DNA of 64,000 nt from Conyzicola lurida. Its GTDB lineage: Bacteria; Actinomycetota; Actinomycetes; Actinomycetales; Microbacteriaceae. Positions 41,713 to 50,547 of this stretch are shown piece by piece (the stretch's first letter is position 1; the number at the start of each line of letters is the position of its first letter). A program made the position numbers and the translations under genes. The notes under the pieces are model-generated. The model worked only from the letters and a program-made list of their open reading frames with translations. It did not search any database and had not been told where the DNA came from. The DNA lies in NCBI RefSeq assembly GCF_014204935.1, contig NZ_JACHMJ010000001.1, positions 496,001 to 560,000 of the forward strand, given 5' to 3'.

Positions 41713-41797
41713 CGCCCGACAGGATGCGGCGCGCGACTCGCCGCGATCGGTCCTGTCGAGCGGGCGACGGGAGTGAATCGTCCTGTCGAACGCGCGG
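41713..41797. repeat. Palindromic repeat (family C), second array
   Basis: CGCCCGACAGGA (41713-41724), TCCTGTCGAGCGGGCG (from 41751) and TCCTGTCGAACGCGCGG (from 41781) are three related half sites. They match the array at 32876-32955. Confidence 0.6.
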
Positions 41798-41873
41798 CCC
41801 CGCCACTGTTGCGCTTTGGGTCGTCTCTTTACCCCGTGTGACGCCCCCGCTCGACCCCCGGGCCGCGGGTGCC

Positions 41874-41885
41874 TAGCGTCGAATC
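41874..41885 (+). promoter_or_regulatory. Leaderless promoter -10 of the flavin monooxygenase gene
   Basis: TAGCGT, then CGAATC, then GTG at 41886. The upstream bases CCGCGGGTGCC match those before the leaderless gene at 45479, so the two promoters may share control. Confidence 0.55.
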
Positions 41886-43310
41886 GTGACAGAAAACCGC
41901 GAACGACGGCTCGTGCTCGGCACGACGGTGCGCACGCTCGGTGCGTGGCCGGCCGGATGGCGCTATCCGGGCGCCCACCGCGACCCGGCCGGCGACCCCG
42001 CGGTGTTGACGCGCACGGCGCTCGCCGCGGAGGCGGCCGGTCTCGACTTCCTGTTCTTCGGCGACTGGCTCGCGACCTCGGCCGAGTTCGAGCACACCGA
42101 CCCGTACCTGCTCGCCCGCGTCGAACCGTTCGCGGCGATCGGCTACCTCGCCGCGGTCACCGAACGCATCGGGCTCATCGCCACGGTCAGCTCCTCGCAC
42201 TCCGAGCCGTACACGACCGCCCGCTCGTCGGCCTCGATCGACCTGCTGAGCGGCGGCCGCGTCGCCCTCTGCGTCGCCACCGGCGCCGAGGCCCGCTCGG
42301 CCAGCAACTTCGGCTGGACCGTCGTGCACAGCGACACCGACCGCTTCGCCGCGGCCGGCGAGTTCATCGACATCCTCCGCGGACTCTGGGACAGCTGGGA
42401 AGACGACGCTTTCGTGTCGGATGCTGCGACCGGCCGTCTCATCGACCCGTCGAAGCTCCACCCCCTCGGGTACGTCGGGCAGCACCGGGCGTCGAGCGGA
42501 CCGCTCAACGTCATCCGCCCGCCGCAGGGCCACCCGCCGATCGCCGTGGTCGGCGGTTCGCCCAACGCCCGCCAGCTCGCGATCCGCGACGCCGACCTGT
42601 TATTCGCCAGCCCGCGCACCTTCGACGAGGCTGTCGCGCAGTACGCCGAGGCGAAGGCGCTCGTCGCGCGGGAGGGGCGCGACCCCGACGGGTTCCGCAT
42701 CGTCACGCCGATCCTGCCGATCGTCGCCGAGACGCGCGAAGGAGCGTGGGAGATCTACGACCGGCTCGTCGCTCTCGTGCCGGTTCCCGACGAGCAGCCC
42801 GACGACGGCCTGGTCGGTCTGCCGAGCAACCGCAGCGTCCGCACCCTCGCGAGCGTGCTCGGGGTGCCGCTGTCGAGCGTCTCGCTCGACGACGCCGTGC
42901 CCACGCGGGTCGCCGCCCGGTTCAGCTCGCTCGGCAAGCAGCTCGTCGACGTGGTTCGGGGTCGCTCCGGTCGTACCATCGCGGGGGAGCGGCCCATCAC
43001 CTACCGCCACCTGCTCGTCGGCCACGCCGTCGCGGCGCCCGTGCTCGTCGGGTCGGCCGTCGACGTCGCCGCGCACTTCGAGACCTGGTTCCGCGCCGAA
43101 GCCGTCGACGGGTTCACCGTGCTCTCCGCGTTCTCGGCCGGCGCCGAGGGCGAGGCCGATTCCTTCGGCGCCTTCGCCGAGCTCGTGGTGCCGGAACTGC
43201 GGCGCCGCGGGCTGCTCCGCGACGACTACGAGGGCGCCACCCTGCGCGACCACCTCGACCTGCCCGCGGTGCCCAACGGGCACCTGCGCATCCAACTCCA
43301 GCCGCTCTGA
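41886..43310 (+). CDS. LLM-class flavin-dependent monooxygenase (NtaA/SnaA/DszA family)
   Basis: This 474-residue luciferase-like monooxygenase is related to, but well diverged from, the one at 29544-30845. Key segments are FFGDWLATSAEFEHT, RVALCVATGAEARSASNFGW, GPLNVIRPPQGHPPIAVVGG and the common C-terminal VVPELRRRGLLRDDYEGATLRDHL (given in parts: VVPELRRRGLL, RDDYEGATLRDHL). It needs FMNH2, most likely from the reductase encoded next. The substrate is probably an organosulfur or N-containing compound, judging from the neighbours (inference). Confidence 0.88.
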   Translation: MTENRERRLVLGTTVRTLGAWPAGWRYPGAHRDPAGDPAVLTRTALAAEAAGLDFLFFGDWLATSAEFEHTDPYLLARVEPFAAIGYLAAVTERIGLIATVSSSHSEPYTTARSSASIDLLSGGRVALCVATGAEARSASNFGWTVVHSDTDRFAAAGEFIDILRGLWDSWEDDAFVSDAATGRLIDPSKLHPLGYVGQHRASSGPLNVIRPPQGHPPIAVVGGSPNARQLAIRDADLLFASPRTFDEAVAQYAEAKALVAREGRDPDGFRIVTPILPIVAETREGAWEIYDRLVALVPVPDEQPDDGLVGLPSNRSVRTLASVLGVPLSSVSLDDAVPTRVAARFSSLGKQLVDVVRGRSGRTIAGERPITYRHLLVGHAVAAPVLVGSAVDVAAHFETWFRAEAVDGFTVLSAFSAGAEGEADSFGAFAELVVPELRRRGLLRDDYEGATLRDHLDLPAVPNGHLRIQLQPL

Positions 43311-43365
43311 CTTTCCACCCACCGATCCGACCAGCCCCCGCCATCCGGCCCGCCCTCAACCGTTC

Positions 43366-43377
43366 TAGGATTCCCTC
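43366..43377 (+). promoter_or_regulatory. Leaderless promoter -10 of the FMN reductase gene
   Basis: TAGGAT, then TCCCTC, then ATG at 43378. Confidence 0.55.
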
Positions 43378-43950
43378 ATGACCAAGCCACTGAAGGTCGT
43401 CGCCGTTTCCGGCAGCCTCCACTCGCCCTCCAAGACCACCGCGCTGGTGCGCGAGATCCTGGCGTCGATCGGATCGCACGTCGAGGTGGACGCCCACCTC
43501 ATCGAGATCAGCGAGATCGGCCCCGAGTTCGCCGGCGCCCTCACCCGCGACCAGCTGCCCGACTCGGTCGAGCGGGAACTGCGCCTCGTCGAGAGCGCCG
43601 ACCTGCTGATCGTGGCGAGCCCCGTCTACCGCGCGTCCTTCACCGGCCTGTTCAAGCACTTCTTCGACTTCGTCGGGCAGTACGCGCTCGTCGACACCCC
43701 CGTGCTGCTCGCGGCGACCGGCGGCAGCGACCGGCACGCGCTTATCCTCGAGCACCAGTTCCGTCCGCTGTTCGGTTTCTTCCAGGCGCTGACCCTGCCG
43801 ATCGGCATCTACGCCAACAACTCCGACTTCGAGAACTACGCCGTGACGTCGCTGCAGCTGCAGGAACGCATCGACCTCGCGATCGCCCGCGCCCTTCCCC
43901 TCGTGCGGCACAGCGTCGTCGAGACCGCATCCATCTCCCACCAGATCTGA
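43378..43950 (+). CDS. NADPH-dependent FMN reductase (MsuE/SsuE-like)
   Basis: This 190-residue flavodoxin-like reductase has the FMN phosphate loop SGSLHSPSKT, the SPVYRASFTGLFKHF motif and ATGGSDRHALILEHQFRPLF, typical of MsuE. It supplies FMNH2 to LLM-class monooxygenases such as the preceding gene product, and possibly the one at 29544. A rhodanese gene follows after eight bases. Confidence 0.9.
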   Translation: MTKPLKVVAVSGSLHSPSKTTALVREILASIGSHVEVDAHLIEISEIGPEFAGALTRDQLPDSVERELRLVESADLLIVASPVYRASFTGLFKHFFDFVGQYALVDTPVLLAATGGSDRHALILEHQFRPLFGFFQALTLPIGIYANNSDFENYAVTSLQLQERIDLAIARALPLVRHSVVETASISHQI

Positions 43951-43958
43951 GAACCGAC

Positions 43959-44267
43959 ATGACCGAAATCGCCCCCACCTCCGCCGCCGACGCCCGCGAC
44001 CGCATCGAGAAGGGCGCGCTGCTCATCGACGTGCGCAGCGACGCGGGCCGTGCCGCCTCCGGCGAGATCGACGGCGCCACCGTCGTGCTCAAGGACGAGG
44101 TGGAGGCGTTCGCCGCCGGGCTCGACAAAGACCGGGAGGTCGTGATCTTTTGCGGCACCACCGCGGGCTCCGGCCCCGTCGCCGACTGGCTCGACAACGC
44201 CGGATTCACCGCGGTGTCGCACGTCGACGGCGGGTTCGAGTCACTGCGCGACGCGACCCAGGCGTGA
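43959..44267 (+). CDS. Single-domain rhodanese
   Basis: This 102-residue sulfurtransferase has the active loop IFCGTTAGSG with the persulfide-forming Cys65. The loop is a little unusual (CGTTAGSG rather than CxxGxRS). GAGAACC precedes ATG at 43959. It overlaps the FAD oxidase gene by four bases (GTGA). It may move sulfane sulfur released by the upstream monooxygenase, which fits an organosulfur role (inference). Confidence 0.87.
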   Translation: MTEIAPTSAADARDRIEKGALLIDVRSDAGRAASGEIDGATVVLKDEVEAFAAGLDKDREVVIFCGTTAGSGPVADWLDNAGFTAVSHVDGGFESLRDATQA

Positions 44268-45409
44268 GCACGACCGAGCGGCGCGAGGTCGTCGTCATCG
44301 GCGGGGGCGCGATGGGCTCCGCCACGGCCTGGCAGCTCGCCCGGCGCGGACGCGACGTGCTGCTGCTCGAACGGTTCGAGCCCGGGCACGTGCAGGGCGC
44401 GTCCCACGGGGCGTCGCGCAACTTCAACCAGGCCTACTCGCACCCCGACTACGTCTCGCTGCTCGTCGAGGCGCTGCCGCTCTGGCGTGACCTCGAGGCG
44501 GCTACCGGCAGCACGCTGCTCGACACCACGGGCATCGCCAACCACGGCGCGAACCCCGCCTTCGACGCCGTGCACGCGGCACTCGCCGCCGCCGGCATCC
44601 CGGCCGAGTTCCTCCCGGTCGAGGAGGCCGAGCGCCGCTGGCCCGGCATCCGCTTCGATTCGCGTGTGCTCTTCACCGAACAGTCGGGCCGCCTCCACGC
44701 CGACCGCTCCGTCGCCGCGCTGCAGAGCGACGCCGCCGCGAACGGCGCCGAGGTGCGCCACGGCGCGAGGGTCACCGCGCTGACCGTGGTCGGCGACGAC
44801 GAGGTGCGCGTCGATGTCGAGGGCCGGGATGGCGCGTACCAGGTGACCGCCCGGCGCGTGGTCGTCACCGCGGGCGCCTGGACCGGGAAACTGCTCGCGG
44901 GGGTCGCCACCCATCCGACGCTCGTCGTGACGCAGGAGCAGCCCGCGCACTTCCGGGTGCGCGACGAGTCGATCGTCTGGCCCGGGTTCAACCACGCGCC
45001 CGCCGCCGGCAACCCCGACTACGACTACTGGTACTCCGGCGTCTACGGCATGTTCACGCCGGGCGAGGGCGTCAAGGCGGGCTGGCACGGCGTCGGCCCC
45101 GTGGTCGACCCCGACGCGCGCAGCTTCGCTCCCGAACCCGTGCAGCTCGCCGCCCTGCAGCGCTACGCCGCCGAGTGGCTGCCGGGCGTCGACCCCGACG
45201 CCTTCGCGCCCATCAGCTGCACCTACACGACCACTCCCGACTCGAACTTCGTGCTCGACCGCACCGGCCCCGTCGTGATCGGCGCGGGTTTCTCGGGGCA
45301 GGGCTTCAAGTTCACGCCGGTCGTCGGTCGCATCCTCGCGGACGCCGTCGACGGGCTGCCGACGCCCGCGATCTTCTCACTGGGGGCTCCGCGCCTCGCC
45401 GCGTCGTAG
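44264..45409 (+). CDS. FAD-dependent amine oxidase, monomeric sarcosine oxidase/MTOX type
   Basis: This 381-residue DAO-family enzyme has the FAD motif VVVIGGGAMGSATAWQLA, then GASHGASRNF. Cys319 in SCTYTTTPDSNF corresponds to the cysteine that covalently binds FAD in monomeric sarcosine oxidase (CMYTLTPD there). FKFTPVVG closes the active site. It oxidises N-methyl amino acids or related secondary amines, producing H2O2. GTG at 44264 is coupled to the rhodanese gene. Confidence 0.9.
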   Translation: MSTTERREVVVIGGGAMGSATAWQLARRGRDVLLLERFEPGHVQGASHGASRNFNQAYSHPDYVSLLVEALPLWRDLEAATGSTLLDTTGIANHGANPAFDAVHAALAAAGIPAEFLPVEEAERRWPGIRFDSRVLFTEQSGRLHADRSVAALQSDAAANGAEVRHGARVTALTVVGDDEVRVDVEGRDGAYQVTARRVVVTAGAWTGKLLAGVATHPTLVVTQEQPAHFRVRDESIVWPGFNHAPAAGNPDYDYWYSGVYGMFTPGEGVKAGWHGVGPVVDPDARSFAPEPVQLAALQRYAAEWLPGVDPDAFAPISCTYTTTPDSNFVLDRTGPVVIGAGFSGQGFKFTPVVGRILADAVDGLPTPAIFSLGAPRLAAS

Positions 45410-45466
45410 TATTTCGCCGCATTTCCCCGCGTTACGCGGCTCCTGTCGTCGACCGCCGCGGGTGCC

Positions 45467-45478
45467 TAATCTGAGGCT
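45467..45478 (+). promoter_or_regulatory. Leaderless promoter -10 of the SufS-like gene
   Basis: TAATCT, then GAGGCT, then ATG at 45479. CCGCGGGTGCC directly precedes it, as before the promoter at 41874. Confidence 0.6.
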
Positions 45479-46795
45479 ATGAGCGACTGTCCCCTGCTTC
45501 CCGTTGTCGGAGGCGACCTCCTGGTTCCCACCGTCATGGGAAGCGAGGTGCGTTACACGAATCTCGATTACGCGGCCAGTGCGCCCGCCCTCGAGGTCGT
45601 CGCGGAACACGTCGTGCGCGTGCTCCCGCTCTACGCGAGCGTGCACCGCGGTGCCGGCTACGCCTCGCAGGTGTCGACATCGGTCTACGAGAGCGCCCGC
45701 GTCATCGTCGGCGACTTCGTCGGTGCCCGCCCGGGCGACGAGGTGATCTTCACCCGCAACACGACCGACTCGCTCAACCTGCTCGCGTCGATCGTCCCCG
45801 GCGAGACCGTGTTCCTCGACATCGAACACCACGCCAACCTGCTGCCCTGGGTCGAGAAGGGCGGACGCGTCGTCGTCTCCGCCGACACGATCGAGCAGAC
45901 CCTGCTGCGCGTCGACGAGGAACTCGCCCGCCGCCCCGCGGCCCTGCTCACCGTCACCGGTGCCAGCAACGTCACCGGCGAGACCCTGCCGCTGCGCCAG
46001 CTCGCGAACATCGCACACCGCTACGGCACCCGCCTCGCCGTCGACGCCGCGCAGCTGCTTCCTCACCGCCGCGTCAACCTGCAGTTGCAGGGCATCGACT
46101 ACCTGGCGTTCAGCGGTCACAAGGCCTACGCCCCGTTCGGCGCGGGTGTGCTCGTCGGACGCACCGATTGGCTGGATGCCGGTCCGGCGTACCTCCGCGG
46201 CGGTGGAGCGGTCACGAGCGTCTCGGTCGAGAAGACCGAGTGGCGCACCGGCCCGTCCCGTCACGAGGCGGGATCGCCGAACGTCGTCGGCGTCGCCGCG
46301 CTGGCCCGGGCCATCCAGGCGCTCGACCAGCTCGACGAGACCGAGTGGACCGCGCACGAGGCCGGCCTGCGCCAGCGCCTCGTCGACGGCTTCGACCAGT
46401 TGCCCGAGGTGCGCGTGCACCGCATCTTCTCCGACTCGACCGACCCGGTCGGCGTCGTGAGCTTCACCGTCGACGGCGTGGATTCGCGTCTGCTCGCCAC
46501 CTACCTCTCCGCCGAGTGGGGCATCGGCGTGCGCGACGGCAAGTTCTGCGCGCACCCGCTGCTGCGCCGCCTCGGCATCACGGAGCCGGCGTTGCGCGCC
46601 AGCTTCGGCCTCGGCTCGACCGACCTCGACGCCGACCGGCTGATCGAAGCGGTCACCGCATTCCTGCGCGTGGGCCCGACCTGGAACTACGACCTCGTCG
46701 ACGGCCACTGGGAGGTGCGCGACGACACGCGTCCGCGTCCCGAGTGGGCGCCCGAGCTGGCGGCGACCGTCGGCTTCTACGGCTGCGCCGCCTGA
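45479..46795 (+). CDS. Class V aminotransferase, SufS/cysteine desulfurase-like
   Basis: This 438-residue PLP enzyme has the Schiff-base Lys215 (FSGHKAYAPFGAGVL), the PLP-contacting Asp189 (RLAVDAAQLLPH) and Cys357 (VRDGKFCAHPLLRRLG) at the position of the persulfide cysteine. The C terminus has an extra 40 residues ending PELAATVGFYGCAA. It may release sulfur from cysteine or act as a selenocysteine or cysteine sulfinate lyase. No Suf or Isc scaffold genes are adjacent, so a catabolic role with the preceding sulfur/amine genes is as likely as Fe-S assembly. Confidence 0.85.
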   Translation: MSDCPLLPVVGGDLLVPTVMGSEVRYTNLDYAASAPALEVVAEHVVRVLPLYASVHRGAGYASQVSTSVYESARVIVGDFVGARPGDEVIFTRNTTDSLNLLASIVPGETVFLDIEHHANLLPWVEKGGRVVVSADTIEQTLLRVDEELARRPAALLTVTGASNVTGETLPLRQLANIAHRYGTRLAVDAAQLLPHRRVNLQLQGIDYLAFSGHKAYAPFGAGVLVGRTDWLDAGPAYLRGGGAVTSVSVEKTEWRTGPSRHEAGSPNVVGVAALARAIQALDQLDETEWTAHEAGLRQRLVDGFDQLPEVRVHRIFSDSTDPVGVVSFTVDGVDSRLLATYLSAEWGIGVRDGKFCAHPLLRRLGITEPALRASFGLGSTDLDADRLIEAVTAFLRVGPTWNYDLVDGHWEVRDDTRPRPEWAPELAATVGFYGCAA

Positions 46796-46805
46796 GTCCG
46801 TTGTC

Positions 46806-46863
46806 GCGGATCGAGCCGGTCGACATCCGGCTCTGCTGAGGGGTTTCGACGAGCTCAACCACA
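46806..46863. repeat. Family A/B hybrid palindromic repeat
   Basis: GCGGATCGAGCCGGTCGACAT and GTTTCGACGAGCTCAACCACA form imperfect arms directly after the SufS-like gene and before the GrpB-like promoter. Confidence 0.55.
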
Positions 46864-46872
46864 GACGAACGC

Positions 46873-46884
46873 GATAATTAGTGG
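46873..46884 (+). promoter_or_regulatory. Leaderless promoter -10 of the GrpB-like gene
   Basis: GATAAT, then TAGTGG, then GTG at 46885. The hexamer has G rather than T at its first position. Confidence 0.5.
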
Positions 46885-47445
46885 GTGAGCACCGACAGAA
46901 AGCCTCGCCGCCCGGATGTCACCGACATCGACCTCGTCGGCGGCAACGAGAAGCGCCACCTCGAGGTCGTCGCCTACGACGAGCGCTGGCCCGCGGTCTT
47001 CGGGGAACACCGCGACCGCATCCTCGAAGCATTACACGCGGCCGAGGTCGACGTCGAGCACATCGGTTCCACGTCGGTGCCGGGGCTCGCCGCGAAGCCG
47101 ATCATCGACATCGTCGTCGCGGTCGACGACATCACCGCCGAGGAGGACTACCTCGAGCAGTTCCTCGCGGCGGGCTACGTTCTGCGCGTTCGCGAACCGG
47201 GACACCGCCTCGTGCGCACCCCCGACCGCGACGTGCACGTGCACATCTACGAGAAGGGTGCCGAGGCCGTCGAGAAGTACCTCCGGTTGCGCGACCACCT
47301 GCGCACCGATGCGGACGACCGCGAGCTGTACGCCAGCACCAAGCGTGCGCTGATCGGACAGGGCTTCGACGACATGAACGCGTACTCGGATGCGAAGACG
47401 GATGTCATCGCGGGGATTTTGGAACGAGCCGTAAAAGCAGATTGA
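46885..47445 (+). CDS. GrpB-family (UPF0157) nucleotidyltransferase-like protein
   Basis: This 186-residue protein has the GrpB core: EHIGSTSVPGLAAKPIIDIV, the characteristic GS-x-S-V-P-G-L-A-A-K-P-IID nucleotidyltransferase-like site, followed by HVHIYEKGAE and LRDHLRTDADDRELYASTKR. The biochemical function of the family is not well defined. It is a stand-alone leaderless gene. Its stop merges with a palindromic repeat. Confidence 0.88.
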   Translation: MSTDRKPRRPDVTDIDLVGGNEKRHLEVVAYDERWPAVFGEHRDRILEALHAAEVDVEHIGSTSVPGLAAKPIIDIVVAVDDITAEEDYLEQFLAAGYVLRVREPGHRLVRTPDRDVHVHIYEKGAEAVEKYLRLRDHLRTDADDRELYASTKRALIGQGFDDMNAYSDAKTDVIAGILERAVKAD

Positions 47446-47530
47446 GCCTGTCGAAATCCCTCGTGAGGTTTCGACAGGCTCAACCCGCCAGAACGTTTTC
47501 GATACGCGCTGCGGACGGCGCTACTCGACC
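47443..47530. repeat. Family A repeat joined to a family B half repeat
   Basis: TGAGCCTGTCGAAATCC pairs with TTTCGACAGGCTCA. It is followed by TTTCGATACGCGCTGCGG and CTACTCGACCACC, the right half of the family B element seen at 7740-7815. It lies between convergent genes. Confidence 0.7.
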
Positions 47531-47536
47531 ACCGGG

Positions 47537-48535
47537 CTAGCTCTTCGGCAGGCCCGGCGGGTTGATCGCGCTCTCGGTGACCGACTCCGAGGTGAGGCCC
47601 CAGCGGTCCAGCACCTCCTCGTATTCGCCGCCCGAGATCGCCTCGTTCAGCACGATGCCGACGGACTCGATCAGGCCGTTGTCCTTCGCGGTCGCCGCGG
47701 CGATGTCCGCCGTGAGCGGCCAGCCGCCGTTGACTGTGCCGACGAGCTTGGTCTCCCCGTCGACCGCTGCCGCGTAGGCCGCGGTCGCGTTCGGTCCGAA
47801 GTTGGCGTCGGCACGGCCCGACTTGAGCGCGAGCGCTCCGCTGGCGGTGTCGTCGAAGTAGAGGTACTCGACCGGGTCGAGGCCCGCTTCGATGTTCTCG
47901 GCGTCCCACGCCTGGAGGATCTTCTCCTGGTTGGTGCCCGAGCCGACGATGATGCGCAGGCCCGCGACATCCTTCGCCTCTGTAATCGAGTCAATCGACG
48001 AGTCGCTCTTCACGTAGAAGCCGAGCAGGTCTTGACGGTACGATGCGAAGTCGTAGAGTTCTTTGCGCTCGTCGGTGACCGTGACGTTCGACAGGATCAG
48101 GTCGTACTTGCCCGACTGGATTCCGAGCGGCCAGTCGGCCCAGGCTGCGGGCTGGATGTTCAGCTCGAGGCCGAGTCCGTCGGCGATGAGCTGGGCGAGG
48201 TCGACCTCGTTGCCGATGAGCGTCGTGTCGTCGTCGGCGTAGAGCGCGAGCGGGGCCGCGAACGGCGAGGTGACGACGGTGAGCTTGCCGTCCTCGATCG
48301 GCTCGAACCCGCTCGCCTCGAGCGACGCGACGGCCTCGGGGATCTCGTCGAGGTGGATGCGGTCCTGGTCGGCCGTCAGGTTGAACTCGGGAGCGTCGCC
48401 CGTGGCCGGGGTGGTTCCCGACGCTTCGGCGTCGCCGCCCGTGGTGCCGAGCGCGAAGGCGGTGATGCCTCCGCCGACGACGACCACGACGGCCGCGGCG
48501 CCGATGACGGCGAGGGTCTTCTTTCTGAGTGCCAT
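47537..48535 (-). CDS. Polar amino-acid ABC transporter substrate-binding protein, membrane-anchored
   Basis: This 332-residue protein has a basic N terminus and one hydrophobic helix (LAVIGAAAVVVVVGGGITAF) with no lipobox Cys, so it should stay anchored by an uncleaved helix. The SBP_bac_3 domain starts near residue 80 (LTVVTSPFAAPLALYADDD), with GNEVDLAQLIADGLGLEL and YDLILSNVTVTDERKELYDF typical of amino-acid binding proteins. AAGGAAA precedes ATG at 48535. It lies 31 bases after the ATPase gene, in the same transcript as the permease. Confidence 0.87.
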   Translation of the reverse strand: MALRKKTLAVIGAAAVVVVVGGGITAFALGTTGGDAEASGTTPATGDAPEFNLTADQDRIHLDEIPEAVASLEASGFEPIEDGKLTVVTSPFAAPLALYADDDTTLIGNEVDLAQLIADGLGLELNIQPAAWADWPLGIQSGKYDLILSNVTVTDERKELYDFASYRQDLLGFYVKSDSSIDSITEAKDVAGLRIIVGSGTNQEKILQAWDAENIEAGLDPVEYLYFDDTASGALALKSGRADANFGPNATAAYAAAVDGETKLVGTVNGGWPLTADIAAATAKDNGLIESVGIVLNEAISGGEYEEVLDRWGLTSESVTESAINPPGLPKS

Positions 48536-48566
48536 GAGGGTTTCCTTTGCTGTTACTTGGTGGTGG

Positions 48567-49346
48567 TCAGAGGACGTTGCCGAGAAATTCTTTGGTGCGT
48601 GGATGACGCGGGGTGCCGAGTACCTCGCCCGGGGTGCCCTGCTCGAGGATCACGCCGTGGTCGATGAAGATCACCCGGTCGGAGACGTCGCGGGCGAAGC
48701 CGATCTCGTGCGTGACGATCACGAGCGTCGTGCCGAGCTTGGCGAGGTCGCGGATCACGTCGAGAACCTCGCCGACCAGTTCGGGGTCGAGGGCCGAGGT
48801 CGGCTCGTCGAACAGCAGCACCTTGGGCTGCAGCGCGAGGGCGCGGGCGATCGCGACCCGCTGCTGCTGTCCGCCGGAGAGCTGACGCGGGTAGGCGTCG
48901 GCCTTGTCGCCGAGACCGACCCGATCGAGCAGTCCGGCCGCGAGTTCGCGGGCGTCCGCCTTGCTCAGTCGCTTGAGGGCGACCGGTGCCTCGACGATGT
49001 TCTGCAGCGCGGTGAGGTGCGGGAACAGGTTGAAGTTCTGGAACACCATGCCGACCTGCGTGCGCCGGCCGAGGATCTGCTTCTCCTTGAGCTCGTACAG
49101 CTTGTCACCGCGGTGCTCGTAGCCGATCAGCGCGCCGTCGATCGTGACCCAGCCGGCGTCGACGGTCTCGAGGTGGTTGATCGTGCGCAGCAGCGTCGAC
49201 TTGCCCGAGCCCGACGGACCGAGGATCGACACGACCTCGCCCGGCTCGATCGTGAGCGACACGTCGTGCAGCACGTCGACGCCGTTGTAGCTCTTGTGCA
49301 CGTTGCGGATCTCGACGAGACCCGTGGTCAGTGTTGCGGTGCTCAT
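48567..49346 (-). CDS. Polar amino-acid ABC transporter ATP-binding protein
   Basis: This 259-residue GlnQ-type ATPase has Walker [22 protein letters not shown]-like Q-loop ([13 protein letters not shown]), signature [16 protein letters not shown] and Walker [21 protein letters not shown]. It energises uptake by the adjacent permease. ATG overlaps the permease stop by four bases. Confidence 0.94.
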   Translation of the reverse strand: MSTATLTTGLVEIRNVHKSYNGVDVLHDVSLTIEPGEVVSILGPSGSGKSTLLRTINHLETVDAGWVTIDGALIGYEHRGDKLYELKEKQILGRRTQVGMVFQNFNLFPHLTALQNIVEAPVALKRLSKADARELAAGLLDRVGLGDKADAYPRQLSGGQQQRVAIARALALQPKVLLFDEPTSALDPELVGEVLDVIRDLAKLGTTLVIVTHEIGFARDVSDRVIFIDHGVILEQGTPGEVLGTPRHPRTKEFLGNVL

Positions 49347-50374
49347 TTGCCGGCTCCCTTACTGCCGGATGACGCGGGCTTCGGTTCCTCGTCGAGGCGG
49401 GCCCACTGCACGGCGACCCACGTCTTCGCCTTCTGGATGGGTGTCGGTGGCAGCACGCGCGCTGCCCCACGGGCGTAGAAGCGCTCGACGTAGAACTGGG
49501 CGATCGACAGCACCGTGGTGAGGATCGCGTACCAGACCACCGTCACGAGCAGCATCGGTATGACGTCCTGGTTGCGGTTGTAGATGACCTGCGCCACGTA
49601 GAACAGTTCGGAGAGCGCGATGACCGAGATGATCGACGTGCCCTTGAGCAGGCCGATGATCTCGTTGAAGGCGTTGGGCAGAATCGACCGGGCGGCCTGC
49701 GGGAGGATGATGCGCGTGATGCGTAGGTGCTGCGGGATCCCGAGGGCGGCCGCGGCTTCGAGCTGGCCCTGGTCGACCGAGAGGATGCCGCCGCGGATGA
49801 TCTCCGCGGAGTACGCGGCCTGGTGCAGCGAGAGGCCGAGCACGGCGGCGGCGAAAGCGCTCACCAGCACCACGGTCTCCGCTTCGACGAAGTACTCGGT
49901 GGTGAACGGGATTCCGAGGCCGATCGTGGGATAGAGGTAGCCGAGGTTGAACCAGACGAGCACCTGCACGAGCAGCGGCACCGAACGGAAGAACCAGATG
50001 AACGCCCAGGCGAACCCGCTCAACAGCGGCGACTTGGAGAGGCGCATAAGCGCGAGCACCCCGCCGGCCACGAACCCGATCGAGCCGGCGACGACGGTCA
50101 GGATCAGCGTCATCCCGAGCCCACGCATGATGGCGGGCGAGAAGAAGTACGTGCCGAACGTGGGCCAGTCGTAGCCGGGCGTGGTGAACAGCGACCAGAT
50201 CAGCTGCAGGATGACGAAGCCGGCGATCGCGGAGAGGATCCAGCGCGCCCAGTGGCGGGTGCGCACGACGGGAAGGGCGCCGAAGTCCACCGGTCCCTGA
50301 GCCTGTCGAAGGGCGGCTTCGACAGGCGTCCCTTCGACAAGCTCAGGGACCGTTGTCTGCTTGATGTCGGTCAT
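49343..50374 (-). CDS. Polar amino-acid ABC transporter permease with repeat-encoded N terminus
   Basis: This 343-residue HisM/GlnP-type permease is about 100 residues longer than usual because of extensions at both ends. The core has five or six membrane segments, [20 protein letters not shown] and the EAA-like loop [20 protein letters not shown]. The N terminus ([19 protein letters not shown]) is encoded by an inverted family A repeat at 50292-50351, so the repeat has become coding sequence. GAAGGAA precedes ATG at 50374; a later start downstream of the repeat cannot be excluded. Confidence 0.88.
   Translation of the reverse strand: MTDIKQTTVPELVEGTPVEAALRQAQGPVDFGALPVVRTRHWARWILSAIAGFVILQLIWSLFTTPGYDWPTFGTYFFSPAIMRGLGMTLILTVVAGSIGFVAGGVLALMRLSKSPLLSGFAWAFIWFFRSVPLLVQVLVWFNLGYLYPTIGLGIPFTTEYFVEAETVVLVSAFAAAVLGLSLHQAAYSAEIIRGGILSVDQGQLEAAAALGIPQHLRITRIILPQAARSILPNAFNEIIGLLKGTSIISVIALSELFYVAQVIYNRNQDVIPMLLVTVVWYAILTTVLSIAQFYVERFYARGAARVLPPTPIQKAKTWVAVQWARLDEEPKPASSGSKGAGK
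50292..50351. repeat. Family A repeat inside the permease coding region
   Basis: GGTCCCTGAGCCTGTCGAAGG and CCTTCGACAAGCTCAGGGACC pair in 20 of 21 positions, with a third half copy (CTTCGACAGGCGTC) between them. It encodes residues near the permease N terminus. Confidence 0.85.
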
Positions 50375-50547
50375 GACAGTTCCTTCTCGAAGTGGTGGTG
50401 GATGACGGGTCCGCTCGGGGCGAGCGCCGTGTCCCGAAGCTAGGCGGGTGGCATTTCGGCCGGCAAAATCCCCGCTTCACACTTCGTCATCACGTCACGC
50501 GGCGTCATTTTCGTTTTCTCTCCACCGTGATCGGGGAGTGTGGGGGC

